From Ewingella americana ATCC 33852 (GTDB taxonomy: Bacteria > Pseudomonadota > Gammaproteobacteria > Enterobacterales > Enterobacteriaceae): 64,000 bases of DNA. How positions within the stretch are numbered: position 1 is the first letter of the stretch; the number at the start of each line of letters is the position of its first letter. The stretch covers positions 1 through 64,000 of the forward strand of contig NZ_JMPJ01000064.1 in NCBI RefSeq assembly GCF_000735345.1. The letters are read 5' to 3'. The notes beneath the pieces are model-generated. The model was not told where the DNA came from and searched no databases. It saw only the letters and a program-made list of their open reading frames with translations. Below are positions 29,101 to 38,157 of this stretch, piece after piece. Position numbers and translations under genes: made by a program.

Positions 29101-29578
29101 ACAAATCCTCCTGCGAGGATTGCAAATCGTCGAGGGTGTCATTCAGGCGATTTTCCAGCTGGCGCAGGGAGAGCGTCGCCAGAGACTCTTTGGTGACGCC
29201 GTCGTTGCCCCCGTTTTTCAGCTTATCCAGACCATCCGACGCGGTGCGCAGTTTAACCGGCGCGTCGGTGACCTGCTGACGCAGCTGTGCCGCGTCCTGC
29301 TTCACACGCTCAAGGGCGTCTAAATATTCCAGCGTGTGAACTAAATCCTGCTGCGAAAGTTTCTCGACCGGCGTCAGGCTTTTTTGCTTACTCAGCGCAT
29401 CAAACTGATTCTGGACTTCAGAACGAGTAGGCAGATCATTATTAACAGCCGCATTAGCGTAGGTAATAAATGAAAGCACCAAAGACACCAGTAATGTAAA
29501 TGTCAGGGCGCGCAAAAAAGTCAGCGGAAATAGAAATAAAGCAGGCGAGGTTGGCAACGCAGAGGATCGCTTAAACAT
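26177..29578 (-). CDS. mscK: MscK (KefA), potassium-dependent mechanosensitive channel
   Basis: 1133-residue inner-membrane MscS-family channel (E. coli MscK 1120) that opens on membrane tension in a potassium-dependent way. A signal-like N-terminus (residues 20-43) precedes a large periplasmic coiled-coil-rich region to about residue 470. About eleven membrane segments follow. The MscS core, GLGFGLQEIFANFVSGLIIL with the pore helix and the GTFSGTVSRI beta domain, lies near residues 930-985. The protein ends in a soluble domain. It is read away from acrR and converges on rsmS. Confidence 0.95.
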   Translation of the reverse strand: MFKRSSALPTSPALFLFPLTFLRALTFTLLVSLVLSFITYANAAVNNDLPTRSEVQNQFDALSKQKSLTPVEKLSQQDLVHTLEYLDALERVKQDAAQLRQQVTDAPVKLRTASDGLDKLKNGGNDGVTKESLATLSLRQLENRLNDTLDDLQSSQEDLSTFNTQLISLQTQPERVQGAMYNYSLAIQKVRNQLNGMAPGQQDLRATQQTMLVTEQALLNAQIDYQRKSLEANTTLQDLLQKQRDFTNAHINQLERVAQMLQEVVNGKRLTLSERTAKEAQTPDDTSNIQNDPLVAQELGINRTLSQRLIAATEEGNQLVQKNITVKNWLDRSSQAEHDLKEQISVLKGSLLLSRILYQQQQNTIPPSGLMTDMSAKIADLRLEQFTINQQRDALFQGDSYIQGVVDNSKEKINDDISDALDQIVDMRRELLDQLNKQLGNQLSLAINLQINQQQLLSINESLTQTLTQQIFWVSSNKPMNWDFIKTLPSEVKSQLSELRIKMPLGELMMGGLHSLPVNVPLLVVILVLLLRRRALQRHLDKLNSDVGQLKRDTQLHTPRALMIIMLSTLPGVLLTLGIGYWFSQCDIELSDFLWALSQRLAVFMLVMGFCFRLLKPNGVSEKHFNTSPAQCAHYRRSVVRLVLVMLPLIFWSVRGEKAPLGLVDDIIGQVVILLTLIALAVLVFPIFRDSWREKNTHSVRLVIVAAIAIAPLLLVGLMVAGYFYTTLRLAGRWIDSFYLLILWNITYLSALRGLSVAARRLAYRRALARRQSINAKEGAEGSEPVEETPLGLDQINQQSLRLTTMVLFFIFASVFYWIWSDLLTVISYLDSISLWHYSSNVAGSVVQQTVTLGNLLLAFVAVIVAYVLTRNLPGLLEVVVLSRLQLRQGTSYAITTIMTYSITVIGTVTALGSLGVSWDKLQWLVAALSVGLGFGLQEIFANFVSGLIILFERPVRIGDTVTIGTFSGTVSRIRIRATTIIDFDRKEVIIPNKAFVTERLINWSLSDTVTRIIIKVGVAYGSDLDKVKEILLQAAHESSRVMSDPVPHVYFLNFGASTLDHELRVYVRELGDRSYTVDELNRTIDRLCRENDINIAFNQLEVYLHDKNGGEEVQEVKRELRQPGEPLPPEGI

Positions 29579-29712
29579 GGATGCACATTGTATGGAAAAA
29601 GAGAGATTGATATTAACACTACACTAACAGGTGACACAGAGTTATGAAGTCGGAAAAGCGTGTCAGAATACGTCACAAAATGACAAAAAACTCACATAAG
29701 GAAGGGGGCGTG

Positions 29713-30360
29713 TTAAGCCTCTGATTTTGGCAGTAACAGGCTGGGGCAGAACCTAAGCATTTCAATATAGGTATCAATGAGTTGAGCCGCCTGCCCTTCT
29801 AAATCAAAGCTTTCGGGGACGAACAGCCAATTCTCCATTAACCCAGTGATATAAGCGCGGAGAATAATCGCTGCCTGACGAGGGTGTAAATTGCGGGGTA
29901 ATTCGTCGGCATCAATGCAGCGTTGAAGAATACGTTCTATCTTGCTGTAGCCTTCAAGATAAAGCGCCTTTCGCGCTTCATGAACTGACGTCATCTCCCC
30001 AACAAATTCACATTTGTGAAATATTATCTCCATCAAAGCTCTACGACGGGGATTGTTTACTGTGGCACGTAAGAAATAAATCAGTATCTCACGTAAAACC
30101 CGCAGTGGATTATTGGGAAACTTTGTCTGATACTCTAATTCGAGCGAGTGCATCTGGGACTCACACTCTTCCCAGACTCCATTAAACAATTCAACCTTAT
30201 TCTTGAAATGCCAGTAGATTGCGCCCCGAGTTACTCCAGCGGCATTAGCAATATCAGTCAGCGAAGTTGAAGCAACGCCACGGGCAGAGAACTCCTGAAC
30301 AGCAGCATCTAAAATCTGTTGTCGAGTTTCAAGGGCCTGTAATTTGGTTTTTCGTGCCAT
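29713..30360 (-). CDS. acrR: AcrR, TetR-family repressor of acrAB
   Basis: 215-residue TetR-type repressor that responds to AcrB substrates, identical in length to E. coli AcrR. The N-terminal [19 protein letters not shown] and the helix-turn-helix [21 protein letters not shown] are typical. The ATG at 30360 matches the family start; the frame is open further upstream through the operator but this is not used. It is divergent from acrA, with the palindromic operator 28 bases from its start. Confidence 0.96.
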   Translation of the reverse strand: MARKTKLQALETRQQILDAAVQEFSARGVASTSLTDIANAAGVTRGAIYWHFKNKVELFNGVWEECESQMHSLELEYQTKFPNNPLRVLREILIYFLRATVNNPRRRALMEIIFHKCEFVGEMTSVHEARKALYLEGYSKIERILQRCIDADELPRNLHPRQAAIILRAYITGLMENWLFVPESFDLEGQAAQLIDTYIEMLRFCPSLLLPKSEA

Positions 30361-30387
30361 GGCGTCAGCTTTTGGGGGCGTTTGATT

Positions 30388-30411
30388 TACATACATTCGG
30401 GAATGTATGTA
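30388..30411. promoter_or_regulatory. AcrR operator between acrR and acrA
   Basis: TACATACATT and AATGTATGTA are perfect 10-bp inverted arms around CGGG, a 24-bp site. It differs from the known E. coli AcrR site only in the central four bases. It lies between the two divergent genes. Confidence 0.93.
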
Positions 30412-30501
30412 ACATAGCATGCACATATTAAAAGCGCAGCAATGGGTTTAAAAGCTTGTGATCCATTGAACAATTTGAAATCGGACACTTGAGGTTTATT
30501 T

Positions 30502-31692
30502 ATGAACAGAAACAGAGGGTTAACGCCTCTGGCGGTAGTTCTGATGCTTTCCGGAAGCTTAGCACTTACAGGATGTAATGATAAAGAAGCTCAACAAGGC
30601 GCGCCAAAAGCTCCAGAAGTCGGTGTAGTGACACTGAAAACTGAAGCCATGAATGTGACCACTGAGCTTCCTGGTCGTACAGCCTCCTTCCGCATTGCAG
30701 AAGTCCGTCCCCAAGTCACCGGCATTATCCTGAAGCGCAACTTCGTGGAAGGCAGTGACATTAAAGCCGGCATGTCCTTGTATCAGATTGATCCTGCGAC
30801 TTATCAGGCTGCGTACGACAGTGCAAAAGGCGATTTAGTTAAAGCGCAAGCCAGTGCTCAAGTTGCTCGCGTTACGGTTAACCGTTACAAGCCGCTGTTA
30901 GGCACCAACTACGTCAGTAAACAAGATTACGATACTGCCTTCTCTACCGCAGCACAGGCCGATGCGGCCGTGGTTGCAGCGAAAGCAGCGGTTGAATCTG
31001 CGCGTATCAACCTTGCTTACACCAAAGTCACCTCTCCGATTTCCGGTCGTATTGGTAAGTCTGCTGTAACCGAAGGCGCTCTGGTGACTAACGGTCAGGC
31101 GGACGCGTTGGCGACGGTGCAACAACTCGACCCTATCTATGTCGACGTGACCCAATCAAGCAATGACTTCCTGCGTCTGAAACAGGAACTGGCTGATGGC
31201 TCTCTGAAGCAAGCTAATGGCAAAGCGCAAGTTAAGCTGCTGTTAGATAACGGTAGTGAATATAAGCAAGCGGGTACATTGGAATTCTCTGATGTTACCG
31301 TTGATGAAACCACCGGCTCCATTACCTTACGTGCCGTGTTCCCGAACCCAGATGACGCATTGCTGCCGGGTATGTTCGTTCGCGCCCGTCTGGATGAAGG
31401 TGTAAACAACAACGCATTATTGGTTCCACAGCAAGGGATCACCCGTAACCCACGTGGTGACGCCACTGCCATGGTGGTGGGTGCAGACAACAAAGTTGAA
31501 CTGCGCACTGTTACCACGACGCAAGCGATCGGCGACAAATGGGTTGTTACCGAGGGTCTGAAATCGGGTGACAAAGTGATTGTGACCGGATTACAAAAAA
31601 TCAAACCAGGCGTGCAGGTTAATGCGCAGGAAGTCGATCAAAACGCAGACGCTAAGAAACAGGCTGCATCTGATACAGCGCCGAAGTCTTAA
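30502..31692 (+). CDS. acrA: AcrA, membrane fusion protein of the AcrAB-TolC pump
   Basis: 396-residue periplasmic adaptor, lipid-anchored to the inner membrane, which links AcrB to TolC. The signal peptide ends in the lipobox LTGC with Cys25 as lipidation site. Lipoyl, hairpin coiled-coil (about residues 100-170) and beta-barrel domains can be followed, with RPQVTGIILKRNFVEGSDIK and KVTSPISGRIG as landmarks. acrB starts 16 bases after its stop, with GGAG between, and the operon is under the AcrR operator. Confidence 0.97.
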   Translation: MNRNRGLTPLAVVLMLSGSLALTGCNDKEAQQGAPKAPEVGVVTLKTEAMNVTTELPGRTASFRIAEVRPQVTGIILKRNFVEGSDIKAGMSLYQIDPATYQAAYDSAKGDLVKAQASAQVARVTVNRYKPLLGTNYVSKQDYDTAFSTAAQADAAVVAAKAAVESARINLAYTKVTSPISGRIGKSAVTEGALVTNGQADALATVQQLDPIYVDVTQSSNDFLRLKQELADGSLKQANGKAQVKLLLDNGSEYKQAGTLEFSDVTVDETTGSITLRAVFPNPDDALLPGMFVRARLDEGVNNNALLVPQQGITRNPRGDATAMVVGADNKVELRTVTTTQAIGDKWVVTEGLKSGDKVIVTGLQKIKPGVQVNAQEVDQNADAKKQAASDTAPKS

Positions 31693-31708
31693 TAGGAGCC
31701 GGTAATTC

Positions 31709-34700
31709 ATGGCTAAGTTTTTTATAGATCGCCCGATATTTGCGTGGGTTATCGCCATCATCATCATGTTGGCGGGGGGATTAGCGATAATCTCGCTCCC
31801 TATCGCACAGTATCCAACCGTTGCGCCGCCAGCGATACAGTTGACGGCTACTTATCCAGGTGCTGATGCACAAACGGTTCAGGACACCGTAACTCAGGTT
31901 ATCGAACAAAATATGAACGGTATCGACAACATGATGTACATGTCGTCGACCAGTGATTCATCAGGTACGGTTCAGATAACCCTGACCTTTGCTTCCGGTA
32001 CTGATGCAGATATTGCACAGGTACAGGTGCAGAACAAATTGCAGCTAGCGACGCCGTTGCTGCCGCAAGAAGTTCAGCAGCAAGGTATTTCGGTTGAAAA
32101 ATCAAGTAGTAGCTTCTTGATGGTTGCAGGCTTTATCTCCACTGACGGCACCATGTCTCAGGATGATATCGCCGACTACGTTGGTTCAAACATCAAAGAC
32201 CCTATCAGCCGTACTGCGGGTGTAGGTGACGTTCAGCTGTTTGGTGCTCAGTACGCGATGCGTATCTGGATGGACCCGAACAAGCTCAACAACTTCCAGC
32301 TCACGCCGGTTGATGTTATCAACGCCATTAAAGTACAGAACAACCAGATTGCAGCAGGCCAGTTGGGTGGTACTCCACCGGTTCCGGGCCAGCAGCTTAA
32401 CTCATCAATCGTTGCTCAGACCCGTCTGAAGTCTGCGGATGAGTTCGGCAAAATCATTCTGAAAGTGAATCCAGATGGCTCTCAGGTTCGCCTGAAAGAC
32501 GTGGCTAAAATCCAGTTGGGTGGTGAAAACTACGACGTTGTTGCACGCTTCAACGGCCAACCGGCGGCAGGTCTGGGGATTAAATTGGCAACAGGTGCTA
32601 ACGCCCTGGATACCGCATCCTCAGTAAAAGAAACGCTTGGCAAACTGCAATCGTTCTTCCCTGCTGGCTTGAAAGTGGTTTATCCATACGACACCACGCC
32701 ATTCGTTAAGATTTCGATTCAAGAAGTAGGCAAAACCCTGTTTGAAGCCATCGTTTTGGTCTTCTTGGTAATGTACCTGTTCCTGCAAAACTTCCGCGCA
32801 ACGCTTATCCCAACGATAGCCGTGCCGGTCGTACTGTTAGGTACTTTTGCTATTTTGTCCGCGTTTGGTTATTCGATAAACACCCTAACAATGTTCGGTA
32901 TGGTGCTTGCGATAGGGCTCTTGGTGGATGACGCCATCGTGGTGGTAGAGAACGTCGAGCGTGTCATGGTCGAAGAGGGCCTGCCGCCGAAAGAAGCCAC
33001 CAAACGATCGATGGAGCAGATTCAGGGCGCACTGGTCGGTATTGCCATGGTTCTGTCAGCGGTATTTATCCCGATGGCGTTCTTCGGTGGCTCAACCGGC
33101 GTTATCTACCGTCAGTTCTCCATCACCATTGTTTCCGCGATGGTGCTGTCAGTGCTGGTGGCGATGATCCTGACTCCGGCACTTTGTGCGACCATGCTGA
33201 AACCTATCGCTAAGGGTGACCACGGCGAGAAAAAAGGCTTCTTCGGCTGGTTTAACAAGAAATTCGAACAAAGTACGCACCACTACACCGACAGCGTAGG
33301 CAACATTCTGCGCAGCACCGGTCGTTACTTGCTTCTGTATCTGCTGATCGTCGTAGGCATGGCATTCCTGTTTATCCGCCTGCCGACCTCGTTCTTACCA
33401 GAAGAAGACCAAGGTGTATTCCTGACCATGGCCCAGCTACCGGCGGGTGCAACTCAGGAACGTACTCAGAAGGTGTTGGATGAAGTCAGTAATTATTATC
33501 TGACTAAAGAGAAAGCCAACGTTGAATCTGTGTTTACCGTAAACGGCTTTGGTTTCGCAGGTCGTGGCCAGAACACCGGTATTGCGTTTATCAGTCTGAA
33601 AGATTGGGCTGAGCGTAGCGGCGCTGAAAACAAAGTTCCGGCGATTGCGGCTCGCGCAATGGGTGCTTTCAGCCAAATCAAAGACGGTTTGGTGTTCGCG
33701 TTCAACTTGCCAGCTATCGTGGAATTGGGTACAGCCAGCGGCTTCGACTTCGAGTTGATTGACCAGGCTAACTTGGGTCACGACAAACTGACTCAGGCGC
33801 GTAACCAACTGCTCGGCATGGTGGCACAACACCCTGACTTGCTGACGCAGGTTCGTCCTAACGGTCTGGAAGATACGCCGCAGTTCAAAGTGGAAATCGA
33901 CCAAGAGAAAGCATCAGCGCTGGGCGTTTCACTGTCTGACATCAACACCACTTTGGGTGCGTCAATCGGCGGTAGTTACGTCAATGACTTCATCGACCGT
34001 GGCCGCGTGAAGAAAGTGTACGTGCAGGCGGAAAACAAATACCGCATGCTGCCATCAGACATCAACAACCTGTATGTCCGTGGTAGTTCAGGTCAGATGG
34101 TGCCGTTCTCTGCCTTCTCTACCATGAAGTGGGAATACGGTTCACCTCGCCTTGAACGCTATAACGGTCTGCCATCGATGGAAATCCTTGGTCAACCGGC
34201 ACCGGGCAAGAGTAGTGGTGATGCCATGGCAATGATGGAATCTTTAGCATCGAAGCTGCCAAATGGTATCGGCTTTGACTGGACAGGCCTTTCTTATCAG
34301 GAACGCTTGTCAGGTAACCAGGCCCCTGCCCTGTATGCTATCTCGCTGATTGTGGTATTCCTCTGTCTGGCAGCACTGTATGAGAGCTGGTCAATTCCAT
34401 TCTCGGTCATGCTGGTTGTTCCGCTGGGCGTGGTTGGTGCGTTGATCGCAGCAACGATGCGTGGTCTGAGCAATGACGTTTACTTCCAGGTAGGTCTGTT
34501 GACCACCATCGGGCTATCGGCGAAGAACGCCATCTTGATTGTGGAATTCGCCAAAGACTTGATGGACAAGGAAGGCAAAGGTCTGGTTGAGTCGACTCTC
34601 GAAGCAGTTCGTATGCGTTTGCGTCCGATTCTGATGACATCACTGGCATTCATCCTCGGTGTTATGCCACTGGTTATCAGTAGCGGCGCAGGTTCCGGTT

Positions 34701-34864
34701 CTCAGAACGCCGTAGGTACTGGCGTAATGGGCGGGATGATCACCGCAACGCTGTTGGCTATCTTCTTTGTTCCAGTGTTCTTCGTGGTGGTCCGCCGCCG
34801 CTTTAGTAAGAAGAATGAGGATCTTGAACACAGCCATCCTGTAGAGCAGCAACCGAAACACTAA
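31709..34864 (+). CDS. acrB: AcrB, RND multidrug efflux pump
   Basis: 1051-residue inner-membrane proton/drug antiporter (E. coli 1049). The proton-relay residues are present: Asp407 and Asp408 in [15 protein letters not shown], and Lys939 in [12 protein letters not shown] (Lys940 in E. coli). Twelve membrane segments and two large periplasmic loops are in the standard order, starting with [14 protein letters not shown]. With acrA it forms the two-gene efflux operon; a strong terminator follows. Confidence 0.97.
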   Translation: MAKFFIDRPIFAWVIAIIIMLAGGLAIISLPIAQYPTVAPPAIQLTATYPGADAQTVQDTVTQVIEQNMNGIDNMMYMSSTSDSSGTVQITLTFASGTDADIAQVQVQNKLQLATPLLPQEVQQQGISVEKSSSSFLMVAGFISTDGTMSQDDIADYVGSNIKDPISRTAGVGDVQLFGAQYAMRIWMDPNKLNNFQLTPVDVINAIKVQNNQIAAGQLGGTPPVPGQQLNSSIVAQTRLKSADEFGKIILKVNPDGSQVRLKDVAKIQLGGENYDVVARFNGQPAAGLGIKLATGANALDTASSVKETLGKLQSFFPAGLKVVYPYDTTPFVKISIQEVGKTLFEAIVLVFLVMYLFLQNFRATLIPTIAVPVVLLGTFAILSAFGYSINTLTMFGMVLAIGLLVDDAIVVVENVERVMVEEGLPPKEATKRSMEQIQGALVGIAMVLSAVFIPMAFFGGSTGVIYRQFSITIVSAMVLSVLVAMILTPALCATMLKPIAKGDHGEKKGFFGWFNKKFEQSTHHYTDSVGNILRSTGRYLLLYLLIVVGMAFLFIRLPTSFLPEEDQGVFLTMAQLPAGATQERTQKVLDEVSNYYLTKEKANVESVFTVNGFGFAGRGQNTGIAFISLKDWAERSGAENKVPAIAARAMGAFSQIKDGLVFAFNLPAIVELGTASGFDFELIDQANLGHDKLTQARNQLLGMVAQHPDLLTQVRPNGLEDTPQFKVEIDQEKASALGVSLSDINTTLGASIGGSYVNDFIDRGRVKKVYVQAENKYRMLPSDINNLYVRGSSGQMVPFSAFSTMKWEYGSPRLERYNGLPSMEILGQPAPGKSSGDAMAMMESLASKLPNGIGFDWTGLSYQERLSGNQAPALYAISLIVVFLCLAALYESWSIPFSVMLVVPLGVVGALIAATMRGLSNDVYFQVGLLTTIGLSAKNAILIVEFAKDLMDKEGKGLVESTLEAVRMRLRPILMTSLAFILGVMPLVISSGAGSGSQNAVGTGVMGGMITATLLAIFFVPVFFVVVRRRFSKKNEDLEHSHPVEQQPKH

Positions 34865-34883
34865 TCCAGTGTGAAGCAAATTG

Positions 34884-34911
34884 AAAAGGCCGCGAATAGC
34901 GGCCTTTTTTT
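34884..34911 (+). terminator. acrAB terminator
   Basis: GGCCGC (34888-34893) and GCGGCC (34899-34904) with loop GAATA/T-type spacing, followed by seven T. Twenty bases after the acrB stop. Confidence 0.9.
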
Positions 34912-34953
34912 ATTTCAAGACTTGAACCCAAGCAGTAACTGGCGCATACTATT

Positions 34954-34968
34954 TGTTATAGTATAACA
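34954..34968. promoter_or_regulatory. Zur-like box upstream of rpmE2-rpmJ2
   Basis: TGTTATA-G-TATAACA is a perfect 7-bp inverted repeat and matches the centre of the enterobacterial Zur consensus. It ends 17 bases before the rpmE2 start. A second site matching at 13 of 15 positions stands at 38143-38157. Confidence 0.88.
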
Positions 34969-34985
34969 TAACATTTGAGGTTATT

Positions 34986-35246
34986 ATGAAGCCAGGCATC
35001 CATCCTGCCTATCGCACCGTGGTGTTCCACGACACCAGCGCCGATGAATATTTCAAAGTGGGATCAACCATCAAGACCGATCGCACCATTGAACTGGAAG
35101 GCACCACCTTCCCTTACATCACGATTGAAGTCTCTTCGCAATCTCACCCGTACTACACCGGTAAGCAGAAAGACTTCTCCAAAGAAGGCAGCACCGCGCG
35201 CTTCAACCAGCGTTTTGGCAGCTTCCTTGGCAAAAAGAAGTCATAA
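34986..35246 (+). CDS. rpmE2: Ribosomal protein L31 type B (zinc-free paralogue)
   Basis: 86-residue large-subunit protein bL31B (YkgM in E. coli, 87 residues). It begins [16 protein letters not shown] and has none of the cysteines that bind zinc in the ordinary L31. In zinc starvation such paralogues replace the zinc-binding form and free zinc. The Zur-like box upstream fits this. L36 type B follows 15 bases later in the same operon. Confidence 0.95.
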   Translation: MKPGIHPAYRTVVFHDTSADEYFKVGSTIKTDRTIELEGTTFPYITIEVSSQSHPYYTGKQKDFSKEGSTARFNQRFGSFLGKKKS

Positions 35247-35261
35247 ACTTAGGAGTCCGTC

Positions 35262-35402
35262 ATGCAGGTTTTAAGTTCACTTCGCTCGGCGAAAAACCGC
35301 CATCCAGACTGTCGCGTGGTGCGTCGCAAAGGCCGGGTTTATGTGATTTGCAAAACAAATCCGCGATTTAAAGCAGTTCAAGGTAAGAAGAAGAAACGCT
35401 AA
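35262..35402 (+). CDS. rpmJ2: Ribosomal protein L36 type B (zinc-free paralogue)
   Basis: 46-residue bL36B (YkgO). It begins [17 protein letters not shown] and ends in a basic tail GKKKKR; the four-ligand zinc ribbon of ordinary L36 is missing (only two cysteines). The ATG has AGGAG seven bases upstream. It shares the Zur-controlled transcript with L31B and is closed by the terminator at 35432. Confidence 0.93.
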   Translation: MQVLSSLRSAKNRHPDCRVVRRKGRVYVICKTNPRFKAVQGKKKKR

Positions 35403-35431
35403 AAGGCGATTACTTACGCCAACACCTTAAT

Positions 35432-35468
35432 AAAAAAGCCCCGCCGCTTGCCCGGACGGGGCTTTTTC
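35432..35468. terminator. Bidirectional terminator between rpmJ2 and the zinc importer operon
   Basis: GCCCCG (35438-35443) and CGGGGC (35457-35462) with additional inner pairs, flanked by six A and by TTTTTCTTTTTT. It serves both convergent Zur-controlled units. Confidence 0.85.
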
Positions 35469-35523
35469 TTTTTTACAGAAATGATGAATCCCTTTCCGCA
35501 TCAACGGCGGAAAGGGTTAGTGC

Positions 35524-36402
35524 TTACTTCATGCTGGCGACGATAGTCTCAACGTTGTGCTTAAAGGCTTTCTCATAGGTGGTCGCCGGGCCTTTAGGAC
35601 CAGACAACGCCTCTGGGTAAAGCTCGCCACCGGCCTGAGCCCCGGTCGCTGCGGCAATTTGCTTCACTAAGCGAGGATCGGTTTGGTTCTCGATAAAGTA
35701 GGTTTTCACCTTCTCTTCTTTGATCTGCTTAATCAGCGAGGCAACGCCGCTGGCGCTGGCTTCAGCTTCGGTTGAGAAGCCTACCGGTGCCATAAAGGTG
35801 ACGTTATATTCACGGCCAAAATAGCCGAATGCGTCGTGGCTAGTCAGAACCTTGCGCTTCTCCTGCGGAATGCTGGCGAACTCAGTTTTCGCCCACTCAT
35901 CCAGCTTTTTCAGCTGCTCGATGTAGGCACCGCCGCGTTTACGGAAATAGTCGGCATCTTCAGGATCAGCGGCAATCAGAGCATTCATCACGTTGGTGGC
36001 ATAAATCACGCCGTTCGCCATGCTGTTCCAGGCGTGCGGGTCAGTGATCTCTTTGCCATCGTCAACCATCTGGCTGGACTTAACACCTTCGGAGGCGGTC
36101 ACCACTTTGCCTTTATAACCTGAAGCTGACACCAAACGGTCGATCCAACCTTCCAGACCCAAGCCGCTGACGAATACCACGTCAGAAGCATTGATCTCTT
36201 TACTGTCTTGCGGCGAAGGTTCGAAGCTGTGCGGGTCACCATCCGGGCCGACCAGACTATTTACTTTGACGTGGTCGCCACCAACTTGGTGAACGATATC
36301 CCCTAAAATTGAAAAACTGGCCACGGCGGTGACGGTTTTCGCCATTGCCAGTGGGCTCGACAGCAGGGCAGCTACTGCCAGAGCAACAGGTAAACGTTTC
36401 AT
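35524..36402 (-). CDS. Zinc ABC transporter substrate-binding protein (ZnuA/AztC-like)
   Basis: 292-residue periplasmic metal-binding protein of cluster A-I. A signal peptide of about 21 residues ends LAMA. The metal-ligand histidines are visible at 58 (GDPHSFEP), 123 (DPHAW) and 189 (SHDAFGYF), with an acidic ligand in NQTDP. It lacks the His-rich loop typical of ZnuA, so it is probably a second zinc system rather than ZnuABC. Zinc is inferred from the Zur-like box; sequence alone would also allow manganese (YfeA/MntC type). The second of two adjacent Met codons is chosen because AAGGAG lies five bases before it. Last gene of the operon. Confidence 0.85.
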   Translation of the reverse strand: MKRLPVALAVAALLSSPLAMAKTVTAVASFSILGDIVHQVGGDHVKVNSLVGPDGDPHSFEPSPQDSKEINASDVVFVSGLGLEGWIDRLVSASGYKGKVVTASEGVKSSQMVDDGKEITDPHAWNSMANGVIYATNVMNALIAADPEDADYFRKRGGAYIEQLKKLDEWAKTEFASIPQEKRKVLTSHDAFGYFGREYNVTFMAPVGFSTEAEASASGVASLIKQIKEEKVKTYFIENQTDPRLVKQIAAATGAQAGGELYPEALSGPKGPATTYEKAFKHNVETIVASMK

Positions 36403-36427
36403 CATTTCTCCTTTCTTGTGGTACTGC

Positions 36428-37285
36428 TTAACGGCGCGAGGCGGTTAACATGCCGCCGCGCGTTCCAAATAAGACTGAAATAAAGAATATGGCGCTGGCG
36501 CTAAGCACGATGGCCGGGCCAGCTGGCAGCGAGGCGTAATATGACCACTCAAGGCCAACAATGCTGCTGATTACGCCAATCACCATGGCGCTTAAAATGG
36601 TGTGCGGCAGGTCCCGCGCCCAGAAGCGCGCACTCGCGGCGGGCAGCATCATCAGGCCGACGGACATCAGCGTGCCGAGGATCTGGAACCCTGCGACCAG
36701 ATTGACTACTACCAGCGCCAAAAAGATGCCGTGAATTGCCGCCAGCCATTTCCCCGCGCTGACGCGCAAGAACAGCGAGTCGAAGGACTCAATCACCAGC
36801 GCGCGATAGACCGCCGCCAGCACGATGACTGAAACCGAGGTGATGATGCCGACCATGATGATTGACGGAGAATCAATCGCCAAAATCGAGCCAAACAGCA
36901 CGTGCAGAAGATCCACGCTCGAACCGCGCAGCGAGACCAGCGTGACGCCCAAGGCGAGCGATCCCAAATAGAAACCGGCAAAGCTGGCATCCTCTTTTAA
37001 CTGCGTCCGGCGGCTCACCAAGCCTGACAGCATGGCAACCGCCAGACCCGCAATAAACCCGCCGACGCCCATGGCGACCAGTGACATGCCGGAAATCAAA
37101 TAGCCGATTGCCGCGCCGGGTAAAACCGCGTGGGATAAGGCGTCGCCCACCAGACTCATTCGACGCAGCAGCAGGAACACGCCCAGCGGCGTGGCGCTAA
37201 TAGAGAGCGCCAGACAGGCAATCAGCGCGCGGCGCATAAAACCAAATTCAATAAAAGGGTCGGCAATTATGTGGAATAACATCAT
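36428..37285 (-). CDS. Zinc ABC transporter permease (ABC-3 family)
   Basis: 285-residue inner-membrane permease of the ABC-3 (ZnuB/MntB) family with about eight hydrophobic segments. RRMSLVGDALSHAVLPGAAIGYL is the usual ATPase-contacting region (residues 41-63). Its start overlaps the ATPase stop as ATGA, and the binding-protein gene follows after 25 bases. Works with the ATPase and the binding protein as a high-affinity importer. Confidence 0.9.
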   Translation of the reverse strand: MMLFHIIADPFIEFGFMRRALIACLALSISATPLGVFLLLRRMSLVGDALSHAVLPGAAIGYLISGMSLVAMGVGGFIAGLAVAMLSGLVSRRTQLKEDASFAGFYLGSLALGVTLVSLRGSSVDLLHVLFGSILAIDSPSIIMVGIITSVSVIVLAAVYRALVIESFDSLFLRVSAGKWLAAIHGIFLALVVVNLVAGFQILGTLMSVGLMMLPAASARFWARDLPHTILSAMVIGVISSIVGLEWSYYASLPAGPAIVLSASAIFFISVLFGTRGGMLTASRR

Positions 37286-38022
37286 GAAGCGGTGACCCCA
37301 GCGGCAAGGGTAAAGGTGTCGTTGGAGACGCAGGCGTGAGTCGGATTAGGGAAATGGCCCAACACGTGGTCGGTGGTCCCCCAAATATTACGCTGTGCGC
37401 TGAGGTATAAAACGTGCGGGAAGTGCCGCGCAACCATGGAAATATCGTGCAGCACGGCAATCACCGTACGTCCTTCCTGATGCCACTGGCCAATCACCTT
37501 CAACAGCAGCTCGGTGGTTTGACTGTCGATACCGGTAAAAGGCTCATCCAGCATGATCAGCGGAGCTTGTTGGATCAGCAATCGGGCAAATAAGGTGCGT
37601 TGCAGCTGGCCGCCAGACAGTTCGCCTACCAGTAAATGGGCCTTCGAAGTCATTCCCACGGTTTCCAGCGCCTGCTCGACAAGCTCACCGGAGCGGCGGT
37701 TAATGCCGCCAAACAACCCACTTTGCGGCCAGCAGCCCATCGCCACCAGATCAAACACGCTGATTGGGAAGGCGCGATCCAACTCGGCCTGCTGCGGTAA
37801 ATAAGCTAAACGCGGCCGCGAAGTGGGCTTGCCTGCCGTATTAAAGGATAAGGTGCCAGAAATCGCAGGCTGTAAACCGGCCAGCGTTTTAAGAAAGGTC
37901 GATTTCCCTGCACCATTGGCGCCAATGACGGCGGTGAGGGAGCCTTCGCTAAAATTGCCATCAATCGGCATGGCGACGGCGCGTCGGTCATAGCCGACTC
38001 TAAGTTGAGAGACAGAAATCAT
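37282..38022 (-). CDS. Zinc ABC transporter ATPase
   Basis: 246-residue nucleotide-binding subunit. Walker A GANGAGKST is at residues 34-42, the signature LSGGQLQR follows, Walker B is LIMLDEP, and the H-loop is VLHDIS. The ATG at 38022 overlaps the stop of the small membrane-protein gene (ATGA), and this gives the usual short N-terminus; the frame stays open upstream but inside that gene. Coupled by overlap to the permease as well. Confidence 0.92.
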   Translation of the reverse strand: MISVSQLRVGYDRRAVAMPIDGNFSEGSLTAVIGANGAGKSTFLKTLAGLQPAISGTLSFNTAGKPTSRPRLAYLPQQAELDRAFPISVFDLVAMGCWPQSGLFGGINRRSGELVEQALETVGMTSKAHLLVGELSGGQLQRTLFARLLIQQAPLIMLDEPFTGIDSQTTELLLKVIGQWHQEGRTVIAVLHDISMVARHFPHVLYLSAQRNIWGTTDHVLGHFPNPTHACVSNDTFTLAAGVTAS

Positions 38023-38126
38023 GGCAACGAAATAGCCCAATAAATACCGCCCCAAAGTAGGGCCAGTAAAATGGCAGCAGCCCCGCATCGGGTCGCGGCG
38101 GAGAGTGTAAACAGCGTCTTGTTCAT
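38019..38126 (-). CDS. 35-residue membrane protein leading the zinc importer operon
   Basis: A short open frame (MNKTLFTLSAATRCG, then a hydrophobic run AAAILLALLWGGIYWAI, then SLP) that begins 17 bases after the Zur-like box on the minus strand. Its stop TGA overlaps the ATPase start codon (ATGA), as do the next junctions, which argues that it is translated. It would be a single-pass inner-membrane peptide. It may assemble with the importer or act as a leader that sets ATPase translation. The Shine-Dalgarno is a modest GAGG. No family is recognised. Confidence 0.65.
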   Translation of the reverse strand: MNKTLFTLSAATRCGAAAILLALLWGGIYWAISLP

Positions 38127-38142
38127 GGATAAACCTCAGAGG

Positions 38143-38157
38143 TGTTACAATATAACA
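38143..38157. promoter_or_regulatory. Zur-like box upstream of the zinc importer operon
   Basis: TGTTACA-A-TATAACA matches the rpmE2 box at 13 of 15 positions and is an imperfect 7-bp palindrome. It ends 17 bases from the first start codon of the operon, the same distance as at rpmE2. Confidence 0.85.

Noticed and set aside
28493-29323. 276-codon open frame antisense to mscK
   Set aside because: A G+C-driven shadow of the real gene; Leu/Gln-rich with no family features. The same applies to long antisense frames in dnaX, htpG, mdlA, gsk and the LysR gene at 9554.
35524-38022. Manganese or iron importer (SitABCD/YfeABCD type)
   Set aside because: The binding protein alone would allow it, but the Zur-like box and the neighbouring zinc-free ribosomal proteins favour zinc.
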